From: Pseudorhodoferax sp. Leaf267 | GTDB lineage: Bacteria > Pseudomonadota > Gammaproteobacteria > Burkholderiales > Burkholderiaceae_C | Direction of reading: 5' to 3' | DNA length: 64,000 bases | Assembly (NCBI RefSeq): GCF_001422405.1 | Contig: NZ_LMMV01000022.1 | Coordinates: 112,620-176,619 of the forward strand | Shown: positions 1 through 7,577 of the stretch, piece by piece | Layout: each line of letters begins with the position of its first letter | Position numbering within the stretch: the stretch's first letter is position 1 | Translations under genes and position numbers: made by a program | The notes under the pieces: generated by a model | Database searches by the model: none | Seen by the model: only the letters and a program-made list of their open reading frames with translations | What the model was told of the DNA's origin: nothing

Positions 1-277
1 GCTGCGCCATGGCCTCGTCGCTGATGTGCACCACGAACTCCTTGCGCTCGACGATGTTCTGCGCCGTGTGCTTGAGGTCGCCGTCCTGCAGCCGGTTGAT
101 GCTGACCATCACGATGGGCGGCTCCTCGCCCAGCATGTTGAACATGCTGAACGGCGCGGCGTTGACCACGCCGTCGGCGTTCAGGGTGGTGATCAGCGCG
201 ATCGGCCGCGGCACGATCAGGCTGGCCATGAGCTTGTAGCGCTGGTATTCGGTGAGGGCGGCGAAGTCGATGTCCAT
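1..277 (-). CDS. Flavin reductase family protein (partial, 3' end outside window)
   Basis: Only the first 92 residues are visible; the gene runs off the left edge. They resemble the FMN-binding split barrel of flavin reductase-like proteins: PRPIALITT near residue 23, NAAPFSMFN near 40 and PPIVMVSI near 53 are typical of that fold. Such proteins reduce flavin with NAD(P)H, usually for a partner monooxygenase. The ATG at 277 lies 11 bases after the stop of the GntR gene, so it is probably the third gene of a minus-strand unit starting at 1942. The partner oxygenase is not in the window and may lie beyond the edge. The substrate is unknown. Confidence 0.75.
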   Translation of the reverse strand, partial: MDIDFAALTEYQRYKLMASLIVPRPIALITTLNADGVVNAAPFSMFNMLGEEPPIVMVSINRLQDGDLKHTAQNIVERKEFVVHISDEAMAQ

Positions 278-288
278 GGCGGTGTCTT

Positions 289-1014
289 TCAGGTCAGGCC
301 CAGCATCTGGCCCAGGGATTTTTCGGACTGCGGGCGGTCCAGGCTCAGGCGCCGCTCCAGGTCCAGCAGGTGCTCGTCCATGAGCCGGCTGGCCTTGCCG
401 AGCTCGCCCTTCTCGATGTGGTCGACGATGCGCGCATGCTCGTCGTGTTCGCAGGCGGCATTGCCGGGCGGTTCGTACAGCGCCACGATCAGCGAGCAGC
501 GCGAGATCAGCTCGTGCAGGTAGCGCTGCAGCACTTCGTTGCCGGCGATCTCGGCCAGCCGCATGTGGAACGAGCTGGCCAGCCGCGCCCAGGCCGGCTG
601 GTCGTTGGTGTGCAGCGCGGCGTGTTCCTCGCGCAACTGGCGGCGCAGCGCGGCCAGCTCGGCCTTGGTGATGCGCGCGGCGGCCAGCGGCATGATGGCC
701 GCCTCCAGCAGCCGGCGCGCCTCGAAGATCTGCCGCGTCTCCTGCGCCGAGGGCACGGCCACCACGGCGCCGCGGTTCGGCCGCAGGTCGACGATGCGGT
801 CGTGCGCGAGGCGCTGCAGCACCTTGCGCACCACAGCGCGGTGCACGCCGAACAAGTCGGACAGCGCCTGCTCGGGCAGCTTGGTGCCGGGCGTGAGGCG
901 CTGGTTCATGACGCTTTCGAACACCGCGTGGTAGATGCGGCTCTCGGCCTCGTTCAGCCCTGTCACCAGGGCAGGCGCCACGGGCGGCGCGGGGTTGCGG
1001 CTACGCGTGGCCAT
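289..1014 (-). CDS. GntR-family transcriptional regulator, FCD (FadR/VanR-like) type
   Basis: A 241-residue regulator with an N-terminal winged helix (about residues 20-85, including LPEQALSDLFGVHRAVVRKV) and an all-helical FCD effector domain (about 95-225; the family ligand histidines are represented in SFHMRLAE and EHDEHARI). I chose the ATG at 1014 because an upstream extension would run deep into the deacetylase gene and does not look like GntR sequence. It overlaps the end of that gene by 14 bases, indicating translational coupling. FCD regulators bind small organic acids and usually control the neighbouring catabolic and transport genes, here probably the divergent ABC importer. The effector is unknown. 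Confidence 0.88.
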   Translation of the reverse strand: MATRSRNPAPPVAPALVTGLNEAESRIYHAVFESVMNQRLTPGTKLPEQALSDLFGVHRAVVRKVLQRLAHDRIVDLRPNRGAVVAVPSAQETRQIFEARRLLEAAIMPLAAARITKAELAALRRQLREEHAALHTNDQPAWARLASSFHMRLAEIAGNEVLQRYLHELISRCSLIVALYEPPGNAACEHDEHARIVDHIEKGELGKASRLMDEHLLDLERRLSLDRPQSEKSLGQMLGLT

Positions 1015-1942
1015 GGGGCTGGATCTCCTGCATGTGGCTGGCGATGGCGCCGGGCGTGGTCCACCAGATGCGGCCGGCATCGCGCGCACGGGCGATGTGC
1101 TGCAGCGCGCGGCGCAGGTGGCGCAGCCGGTAGGGCTGGCCGACGATGTAGGGGTGCAGCGCGATGCCCATGACCAGCGGCTGCACGCGCGACTGCTCCA
1201 GCATCTCGTCGAAGTTGTCGATCAGCACCTGGGCGAAGTCCTTGGCGTCCATCTGGCGCGCCATGACCATGGGGATGTCGTTCATCTCCTGCGGATACGG
1301 GATGGACCACAGCGGCCCCGCGTCGGTGTGCATGCGCACGGGCTGGTCGTCGTGGCACCAGTTCAGTGTGTAGCCGTAGCCGGTGGCGGCCAGCAGGTGC
1401 GGCGTGGCCAGGCTTTCCGAGATCCACGGCGACAGCCAGCCGGCCGGCGCCACACCGCTCTCGCGTGCGATGCGGGCGCGGCAGTCCAGCAGCAGCTGGC
1501 GTTCGGCGTCGGCGTCCATCTCGGCCTGGCGCTCGGCGTTGGTGTGGCCGTGCGCGATGAGCTCGTCGCCGCGCGCCGCGCAGGCCGCCACGAGCTCCGG
1601 GCAGTGGTCGTACAGCGCGGTGTTGAGCAGCGTGCCGGTGGCCAGGCCCAGCTGGTCGAACAGCTCCAGGCAGCGCCAGGCGCCGACGCGGTTGCCGTAT
1701 TCGCGCCAGGCGTAGTTCAGCACGTCGGGTTGCGGCGAGACCGGCCCGAGGTTGGCGCCCAGGCCTTCACCGAACGCGAAGTGCTCCAGGTTGAAGCCGA
1801 TGTAGACCGCCAGCCGCCGGCCGCCTGGCCAGTGGTAGTCGGCGCGTTGCGTGATGGCCCGGTAGTCGAACAGGCCGTGGCCGGGCAGGGGGCGCTCGGC
1901 ACTGTCTCGGTGCGAGGAAGAACGGGTTTGGTGCGTGGGCAT
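1001..1942 (-). CDS. Polysaccharide deacetylase-family hydrolase (PuuE allantoinase-like)
   Basis: A 313-residue protein of the NodB/polysaccharide deacetylase superfamily, closest in appearance to the cytoplasmic PuuE-like branch: it has no signal peptide. Visible landmarks are ELIAHGHTN near residue 125 (family motif with metal-binding histidine), GWLSPWISES near 170 and GIALHPYIVGQP near 265. Members hydrolyse C-N bonds in small molecules such as allantoin or N-acyl compounds rather than only polysaccharides. It is first in a unit with a GntR regulator and a flavin reductase and diverges from an importer, which fits uptake and degradation of a nitrogen-containing ring or amide compound. 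That pathway assignment is inference. Confidence 0.75.
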   Translation of the reverse strand: MPTHQTRSSSHRDSAERPLPGHGLFDYRAITQRADYHWPGGRRLAVYIGFNLEHFAFGEGLGANLGPVSPQPDVLNYAWREYGNRVGAWRCLELFDQLGLATGTLLNTALYDHCPELVAACAARGDELIAHGHTNAERQAEMDADAERQLLLDCRARIARESGVAPAGWLSPWISESLATPHLLAATGYGYTLNWCHDDQPVRMHTDAGPLWSIPYPQEMNDIPMVMARQMDAKDFAQVLIDNFDEMLEQSRVQPLVMGIALHPYIVGQPYRLRHLRRALQHIARARDAGRIWWTTPGAIASHMQEIQPHGHA

Positions 1943-2129
1943 GGTGCAAGGCGCTGAAAGCGGCGCTCGCTTGGGCGCAGCAATTATGGTGCCTATGTGC
2001 GCGCCGGATTGCTGACAATCTGGAAACGTCTTTGCTGCCAATGTGTTCCACCGATTGCTGCCATTCGGTGCAGAAATGGCATGGAGCTTGCAAAGCCGGG
2101 GCATCGTGTTCATCTCTCCGGAGGATCCC
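1943..2129. promoter_or_regulatory. Divergent control region with duplicated GATTGCTG sites
   Basis: The 187 bases between the deacetylase and binding-protein genes contain two direct copies of GATTGCTGNCAWT at 2007-2019 and 2053-2065. The first is part of an inverted repeat, GATTG-CTGA-CAATC (2007-2020); the second lies in a weaker one, ACCGA...TCGGT (2050-2069). A CATAAT hexamer reads toward the deacetylase at 1988-1983. Paired sites between a divergent operon and its GntR gene are typical operators, so these are candidate binding sites for the regulator at 289-1014. Confidence 0.4.
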
Positions 2130-3302
2130 ATGCCCCTGCTTCGCCGCTCTGTCCTGTCGCTGGCCGCCGCCGGCCTCGCTGCCCTGTCCAGCCTGCCCGC
2201 ACAGGCGCAGGAAACCATCAAGATCGGCCTGGTCACGGCGCTGTCCGGCCAGTCGGCCCGTGCCGGCGAGGCCATCACGCGCGGCATGGCGATCGCCATC
2301 GACGAGATCAATGCCAAGGGCGGCCTGCTCAACGGCCGCAAGCTGGAGCTGGTGCGCCGCGACGACGAGGGCAACCCGGCCAAGGGCGTGGTGGCCGCGC
2401 GCGAGCTGATCTACAAGGAAAAGGTGGCCGTGCTGTTCGGCGGGCTGGACACGCCGGTGTCGCTGGCCATCGTCGCGCTGGCCAACCAGGAGAAGGTGCC
2501 GTTCATGGGGCCCTGGGCGGCGGGCACGCCCATCACCAAGAACGGCGGCAAGCCCAACTTCGTGTTCCGCGTGTCGGCCGTGGACGAGATCGTCAACAAG
2601 GCCATGCTGCAGTACGCGCAAAAGACCTTCCAGGCCAGCAAGCCGGCCATGATCCTGGTCGACAACCCCTGGGGCGAATCCAACGAGAAGGGCCTCGTCG
2701 CCGCGCTGGCCGCGCAGAACATGAAGGCTGTGGGCATCGAGAAGTTCGACGGCAACGCGGTCGACGTGGTGCCGCAGCTCACCAAGCTCAAGGCTGCCGG
2801 TGCCGACACGCTGTTCCTGGTCGGCAACGTGGGCCCCTCGGCCCAGGTCGTCAAGTCGCTGGACCGCATGGGCTGGAAGGTGCCCATCGTGTCGCACTGG
2901 GGGCCGGCGGGCGGCCGCTTCACCGAGCTGGCCGGGCCGAACGCCAAGAGCGTGCACTTCGTGCAGACCTACAGCTTCTTCGGCAAGCAGGGCCCGGTGG
3001 GCGAGAAGGTCATGGCCGCGTTGAAGGCCAAGTACCCCGACATCAAGGGCCCGGACGACGTGACGCCCTCGGTGGGCGTGGCCAATGCCTACGACGCGCT
3101 GCAGCTCAGCGCGCTGGCGATTGCCAAGGCGGGCAGCACCCAGGGCGACGCCGTGCGCCAGGGCTTCTACAAGATCGAGCGCTACGAGGGCCTGATCAAG
3201 ACCTACAACCAGCCGTTCACGGCCGAGGTGCACGATGCGGTGGGCGAGAACGACTACGTGTGGGCGCAGTTCATCGACAACCGCATCCTGCCCGTGCAAT
3301 GA
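2130..3302 (+). CDS. ABC transporter periplasmic binding protein, branched-chain amino acid (LivJ/K) family
   Basis: A 390-residue secreted binding protein. Residues 1-26 form a signal peptide (RR near the start, hydrophobic core, cleavage after AQA before QETIK), then a type I periplasmic fold beginning ETIKIGLVTALSG, as in LivJ-like proteins. The ATG at 2130 follows a good ribosome site (ggagg near 2119). It delivers substrate to the membrane genes that follow. The LivJ family carries amino acids, amides, urea and aromatic acids, so the ligand cannot be read from sequence. The gene is separated from the permease by 163 bases holding a hairpin repeat, which may let this protein be made in excess over the membrane parts. 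Confidence 0.9.
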   Translation: MPLLRRSVLSLAAAGLAALSSLPAQAQETIKIGLVTALSGQSARAGEAITRGMAIAIDEINAKGGLLNGRKLELVRRDDEGNPAKGVVAARELIYKEKVAVLFGGLDTPVSLAIVALANQEKVPFMGPWAAGTPITKNGGKPNFVFRVSAVDEIVNKAMLQYAQKTFQASKPAMILVDNPWGESNEKGLVAALAAQNMKAVGIEKFDGNAVDVVPQLTKLKAAGADTLFLVGNVGPSAQVVKSLDRMGWKVPIVSHWGPAGGRFTELAGPNAKSVHFVQTYSFFGKQGPVGEKVMAALKAKYPDIKGPDDVTPSVGVANAYDALQLSALAIAKAGSTQGDAVRQGFYKIERYEGLIKTYNQPFTAEVHDAVGENDYVWAQFIDNRILPVQ

Positions 3303-3306
3303 CCCA

Positions 3307-3394
3307 CCCCCGTTTGGACTTCTCACTGCGTGTAGAAGTCCCATCCCCCCTCGAGGTGGCGCCGCCAGCGGCCTGGCAGAGCCAGTTCCGCGGC
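3307..3394 (+). repeat. Structured intergenic repeat, copy A (two hairpins)
   Basis: Begins 4 bases after the binding-protein stop. Hairpin 1 (3316-3341) is GGACTTCT/AGAAGTCC closed by CAC-TGC-GTG. Hairpin 2 (3364-3394) has stem parts GCC, GCGG and CTGGC around an AGA loop, with a bulged A, and C opposite TT. The same element recurs at 48417-48501 (inverted) with compensatory changes in both stems, and hairpin 2 recurs at 37183-37219. Its position between binding-protein and permease genes is where REP elements protect upstream mRNA in maltose-type operons. Confidence 0.8.
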
Positions 3395-3465
3395 CTCTCG
3401 GGCCGCGGCTTGCCGCGCGCGCATGGTCGGAGCCTGCGCGCGCCTGCCTGCGTCAAGGGCGGCCC

Positions 3466-4344
3466 ATGCTGCTGACCTCCGCCCTCATCAGCGGCCTGGG
3501 CCTGGGCAGCATGTACGGGCTGATCGCGCTGGGCTTTCACATCACCTACGCGGTGTCGGGCACGGTCAACTTCGCGCAGGGCAGCTCGATGATGCTGGGC
3601 GCGGTGCTGACCTGGACCTTCTCGCAGTCCATGGGCTGGCCCATGCCGGCGGCACTGGCGGCCGCGCTGGCCGTGTGCGCGGCCTACGGCATGCTGGTCG
3701 AGGTGATCGCCGTGCGGCCGTTCGCCCGGCGCGGCTCCAATGCGTGGCTGATGTCCACCGTGGCGCTGGGCATCGTGCTGGACAACCTGGTCATGCATGG
3801 CTTCGGCAAGGAGCCGCGCAGCCTGCCGTCGCCGCTGGCGCAGACGCCGCTCACGCTGGGCGACGTGGCGCTGGGCGTGTACCCGCTGCAGCTGCTGGTG
3901 CCCGTGGTGGGCTTGGCCCTGGCCGCCGTGCTGCACCAGGTGGCGCGCCGCACGCGCTGGGGCATCGCCGTGCTGGCCGTGCAGCAGAACCGCGATGCGG
4001 CGCGGCTGATGGGCATCCCCGTGCAGCACGTGGTGATGCTGGCGTTCGCGCTGTCCACGCTGCTGGCCGGCGTGGCGGGCGCGCTGGTGGCGCCGCTGTT
4101 CAACGTGCATGCCGACATGGGCACGCTGTTCGGGCTCAAGGCGTTCGCCGTCGCCATCCTGGGCGGCATCGGCAGCGCCTGGGGCGTGATGCTGGCCGGC
4201 CTGGTCTTTGGCGCCGGCGAGGCGCTGGTCACGGCCACACTCGGCTCGGGCTACACGCAGATCATGATGTTCTCGCTGGTGATCGTGGTGCTGGCGCTGC
4301 GGCCCAACGGGCTGTTCGGCCGCGCCGAGGTGAAGAAGGTATGA
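3466..4344 (+). CDS. ABC transporter permease, LivH family
   Basis: A 292-residue inner-membrane protein with about eight hydrophobic segments. The start MLLTSALISGLGLGSMYGL and the following ALGFHITYAVSGTVNFAQG are the LivH signature, and AILGGIGSAWG near residue 235 is the family's conserved cytoplasmic loop. It forms half of the transmembrane channel together with the permease part of the next protein. Its stop overlaps that gene's ATG by four bases (ATGA, 4341-4344), so the two are translationally coupled. Substrate is unknown, as for the binding protein. Confidence 0.9.
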   Translation: MLLTSALISGLGLGSMYGLIALGFHITYAVSGTVNFAQGSSMMLGAVLTWTFSQSMGWPMPAALAAALAVCAAYGMLVEVIAVRPFARRGSNAWLMSTVALGIVLDNLVMHGFGKEPRSLPSPLAQTPLTLGDVALGVYPLQLLVPVVGLALAAVLHQVARRTRWGIAVLAVQQNRDAARLMGIPVQHVVMLAFALSTLLAGVAGALVAPLFNVHADMGTLFGLKAFAVAILGGIGSAWGVMLAGLVFGAGEALVTATLGSGYTQIMMFSLVIVVLALRPNGLFGRAEVKKV

Positions 4345-6830
4345 CCAGGCCTGTGAGTCCCTCGGGTTGGGCCGTCTGGGCCGTGTTGCTGGCCGCGGGC
4401 CTGGCCATGGCCGCCACGCTGAACGGCTACTACGTCTACGTGCTGGCCAACGTGGCGCTGCTGGCCATCGTGGGCATCGGCATGAACGTGCTGCTGGGTT
4501 TGGCCGGGCAGGTCTCGTTCGGCCATGTGGGCTTCTATGCCATCGGCGCCTATGCCGTGGCCGTATTGACGACCAAGGCCGGGCTGTCGTTCTGGCTGGC
4601 CTGGCCCATCGGCGTGCTGCTGTCGGGGGCGGTGGGCCTGCTGCTGTCCGTGCCGGCGCTGCGCGTGAAGGGGCCTTACCTGGCCATGGTCACCATCGCG
4701 TTCGGCTTCATCGTGGAGCACGGCGCGGTCGAGTGGCGCGACGTGACCGGCGGGCAGAACGGCATCATGGGCATCGCGGCGCCCGCCGTCGCGGGCTTCC
4801 CGCCCGGCGAGCGCACGGTGGCCGCGCTGGCCGTGCTCGCGTGCGCCGTGCTGCTGCTGCTCTACGCCTGGCTGGACAAGAGCGCCTGGGGCGCGGCGCT
4901 GCGTGCGGTGCGCGACAGCGAGGTGGCGAGCGAGTCCATCGGCATCTCGCCCGTGCGCGTGAAGGCCGTGGCGTTCGCGCTGTCGGCCGCGCTGGCGGGA
5001 CTGGCGGGCGGGCTGTTCGCGCCGCTGTCGGGCTTCGTCACGCCGCAGACCTTCGGCATGCTGCAGTCCATCCTGTTCGTGCTGGTGGTGATGGTGGGCG
5101 GGGCCGGCACGGTGGTGGGGCCGCTGATCGGCGCGCTGGTGGTCGGGGTGCTGCCCGAGCTGCTGTCGGGCATGGAGGAATACCGGCTGCTGTTCTTCGG
5201 CGTGCTGCTGCTGGTGGTGCTGTGGGCGGCGCCGCAGGGCGTGGCCGGCCTGCTGGGCGGGCTGTGGATCAGGCGCCAGCCGGCCTTGACGCCGCCGCCG
5301 TCTGCCGCGTCGCCGATGGCGGTGCCCGCAGGCGCCCGCGCGCGTGGCGTGCTGCGCGTCCAGGGCCTGGGCCGGCAATTCGGCGGCGTGCGCGCCGTGC
5401 ACGAACTCGGCTTCGAAACCGTGCCGGGCGGCGTCACGGCCCTGATCGGGCCCAACGGTGCCGGCAAGACCACGGTGCTCAACATGTTGAGCGGCTTCTA
5501 CAAGCCGACCGCGGGCGGCTTCAGCCTGCAGGGCACGGCGTTGCAGGGCCGCGCCGCGCATGCGCTGGCGCGCGCCGGCATCGCGCGCAGCTACCAGACC
5601 TCGCAGCTGTTCGGCAGCCTGAGCGTGGAGGACAACGTGGCGCTGGGCCTGTGCCGTGGCCGCCTGGGTTCGCCGCTGGGCGTGCGGCGCTTCCATGCGC
5701 CCGCGGCGCGCGAGCGGGCCCGCGCCCTGCTGGCGCAATGCGGCTACACCGGCGCGCCGCAGGCCCCTGCGGCCGACCTCGCGCATGTGGACAAGCGGCT
5801 CGTGGAGATCGCCCGCGCGCTGGCCACCGACCCGCAGTTGCTGCTGCTCGACGAGCCGGCCGCGGGCCTTTCGCGCGAGGACAAGACGCGGCTTACCGGG
5901 CTCTTGCGCGCCATCGCCGACACCGGCATCGGCGTGGTCATCGTCGAGCACGACATGGCCATGGTGATGGACCTGTCCGACCGCATCGTCGTGCTGGACG
6001 CCGGCCAGCGCCTGGCCATGGGCGCGCCGGCCGAGGTGCGCGCCGACCCGGCCGTGCGGCGCGCGTACCTGGGCGAGTCCGGCCTGCAGGCCACGCGCGG
6101 CACGCGGGCACCGGCCACGCCGGCCGAGGAGGTGCTGGGCATCGGCGCGCTGCAGACCGGCTACGGCGCCGAGCCCGTGCTGCACGGCGTGGCGCTCAGC
6201 GTGCGCGCAGGCCAGATGGCGGCGCTGCTGGGTGCGAACGGCGCGGGCAAGTCCACGCTGATGCGTTCCTTGGCAGGCCTGCACCGCCCGGTGGCCGGCG
6301 GCATCCACTTGCGTGGGCGCGAACTGGCGGGCCTGGGGGCCGAGCAGATCGCCGCGCTGGGCCTGGTGCTGGTGCCCGAGGGCCGCCAGGTGTTCCCCGA
6401 GCTCAGCGTGCTGGACAACCTGCGCCTGGGCGCTTTCCTGAAGCCCGAGGGGCGGGAAGCGCGCATCGACGACATGCTGGAGCGCTTCCCGCGGCTGCGC
6501 GAGCGCCTGCAGCAGCGCGCCGGCCTGCTGTCGGGCGGCGAGCAGCAGATGTTGGCCATTGCACGCGGCCTGATGGCCCAGCCCCAAGTGCTGCTGCTGG
6601 ACGAGCCCTCGCTGGGTTTGGCGCCCAAGGTCATCGAGGATCTGTTCGCCGTGCTGTCACGCCTGCGCGACGAGCGCATGACGCTACTGCTGGTGGACCA
6701 GATGGCCGGGCTGGCACTGTCTTTGGCCGACCATGCCTATGTGCTGGAGTCGGGGCGCATCGTGGCGCAGGGCAGTGCGGCGCAGCTACTGGCCGATGGG
6801 GCGCTGATGCGGGCGTATCTGGGGGAGTGA
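4341..6830 (+). CDS. Triple fusion: LivM-type permease + LivG-type ATPase + LivF-type ATPase
   Basis: One uninterrupted 829-residue frame holds three proteins that are normally separate. Residues 1 to about 310 are a LivM permease (LGLAGQVSFGHVGFYAIGAY near 52). About 330-575 is an ATPase with Walker A GPNGAGKTT at 370-378, Walker B aspartate 504 and glutamate 505, and H-loop EHD. About 590-829 is a second ATPase with Walker A GANGAGKST at 631-639, LSGGEQ at 730-735 and Walker B aspartate 754. The first ATPase lacks the usual LSGGQ signature: LAHVDK occupies that place (480-485). The fusion fixes one LivM, one LivG and one LivF per complex, with LivH supplied separately. Permease-ATPase fusions of this family are known; the triple form is less common. 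Confidence 0.92.
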   Translation: MTRPVSPSGWAVWAVLLAAGLAMAATLNGYYVYVLANVALLAIVGIGMNVLLGLAGQVSFGHVGFYAIGAYAVAVLTTKAGLSFWLAWPIGVLLSGAVGLLLSVPALRVKGPYLAMVTIAFGFIVEHGAVEWRDVTGGQNGIMGIAAPAVAGFPPGERTVAALAVLACAVLLLLYAWLDKSAWGAALRAVRDSEVASESIGISPVRVKAVAFALSAALAGLAGGLFAPLSGFVTPQTFGMLQSILFVLVVMVGGAGTVVGPLIGALVVGVLPELLSGMEEYRLLFFGVLLLVVLWAAPQGVAGLLGGLWIRRQPALTPPPSAASPMAVPAGARARGVLRVQGLGRQFGGVRAVHELGFETVPGGVTALIGPNGAGKTTVLNMLSGFYKPTAGGFSLQGTALQGRAAHALARAGIARSYQTSQLFGSLSVEDNVALGLCRGRLGSPLGVRRFHAPAARERARALLAQCGYTGAPQAPAADLAHVDKRLVEIARALATDPQLLLLDEPAAGLSREDKTRLTGLLRAIADTGIGVVIVEHDMAMVMDLSDRIVVLDAGQRLAMGAPAEVRADPAVRRAYLGESGLQATRGTRAPATPAEEVLGIGALQTGYGAEPVLHGVALSVRAGQMAALLGANGAGKSTLMRSLAGLHRPVAGGIHLRGRELAGLGAEQIAALGLVLVPEGRQVFPELSVLDNLRLGAFLKPEGREARIDDMLERFPRLRERLQQRAGLLSGGEQQMLAIARGLMAQPQVLLLDEPSLGLAPKVIEDLFAVLSRLRDERMTLLLVDQMAGLALSLADHAYVLESGRIVAQGSAAQLLADGALMRAYLGE

Positions 6831-6831
6831 G

Positions 6832-7233
6832 TCAGGGTGTATGGGCCAGTTGCGCATGGGCCCAGAGCAGCAGCGCGGCCAGCGCCTGGAGCACGCGCGG
6901 CCGGTCCAGGCCCTGGATGCCGGGCAGGCCGTATCGGGCATCGACCGCGTAGGGGTTCAGCTCGTCCAGCCAGTCGGCGCCAGGCGGCGGCGGCAGACCG
7001 TGGTCGTGCAACAGATCGAGCAGCAGGGCCAAGTCGTGCGTACGCCGGAACTCAACGCTGTGGCGGCTCAGCACTGCTTTCAACGCCTTTTCCACGCACT
7101 GCTGCGCGTGAATGCCCACCATGGCATCGCCGATGCCCGGCGCTTGCGAGAGCGCATCGCAAGCTGCCATGTCCTGCTCTGCAGCGTGCAACAGCATGCG
7201 TGCGACATCGCTCTGGTCCGCCGGGTCAGCCAT
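6832..7233 (-). CDS. HEPN-domain protein, putative toxin of a HEPN/MNT pair
   Basis: A 133-residue helical protein of the HEPN family: AQQCVEKALKAVL (43-55) and FRRTHDLALLL (62-72) are the two conserved helices of this clade, the second with the arginine-histidine motif RTHD. HEPN partners of minimal nucleotidyltransferases are usually ribonuclease toxins silenced by AMPylation from the cognate MNT protein. Its ATG (7233) overlaps the end of the MNT gene by 8 bases, so the two are co-translated. It is convergent with the ABC transporter, one base after its stop. Whether it is an active RNase cannot be seen; a full RX4-6H motif is not obvious. Confidence 0.82.
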   Translation of the reverse strand: MADPADQSDVARMLLHAAEQDMAACDALSQAPGIGDAMVGIHAQQCVEKALKAVLSRHSVEFRRTHDLALLLDLLHDHGLPPPPGADWLDELNPYAVDARYGLPGIQGLDRPRVLQALAALLLWAHAQLAHTP

Positions 7234-7543
7234 GCACCACCCGGCCTTCCTTGAGGGCCCAGTACAAGGCCGTGCCCGACTGGCTGCCCCAACGCGCCAC
7301 CTCGTCGCGCGAGTAGACCAGGATGTCGGCGGCGACCCGTAGCGGCCGCAGCGTGCGGCGCAGTCGCACCATCTCTTGTGCGCGGTCCTCGACTGCCGGC
7401 TCGATCACCAGGAAGTCCAGGTCCGAATCGGCCAGGGCTGCTCCCCGTGCATGCGAGCCGAACAGCAGGATCTGCGTGTCCGGTGGCGCGGCCTCTGCCA
7501 GCGCGCGGATCGCAGCTTGCGTGGTCGAGGAGTCAATGCTCAT
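7226..7543 (-). CDS. Minimal nucleotidyltransferase (MNT), putative antitoxin
   Basis: A 105-residue MNT-fold protein with GSHARG at 29-34 followed by DSDLDFLV at 39-46, the GSx(9-10)DxD catalytic pattern of the DNA polymerase beta superfamily. In MntA/HepT-type systems this enzyme adds AMP to its HEPN partner and neutralises it. It precedes and overlaps the HEPN gene, the common order in such pairs. The last part (TLRPLRVAADILVYS, then WALKEGRVVHG) matches stand-alone MNT proteins. No SD sequence is evident; an AT-rich stretch lies 9-15 bases before the ATG. Confidence 0.85.
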   Translation of the reverse strand: MSIDSSTTQAAIRALAEAAPPDTQILLFGSHARGAALADSDLDFLVIEPAVEDRAQEMVRLRRTLRPLRVAADILVYSRDEVARWGSQSGTALYWALKEGRVVHG

Positions 7544-7577
7544 GCTTGGACTTTAATGCGGGCGTGGCACCAATGGC

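Noticed and set aside
4341..6830. The LivM-LivG-LivF fusion as a result of lost stop codons by sequencing error
   Set aside because: The frame runs without interruption, both linkers (about 310-330 and 575-590) are plausible short Pro/Ala-rich joins, and no internal ribosome site or start codon stands at the junctions.
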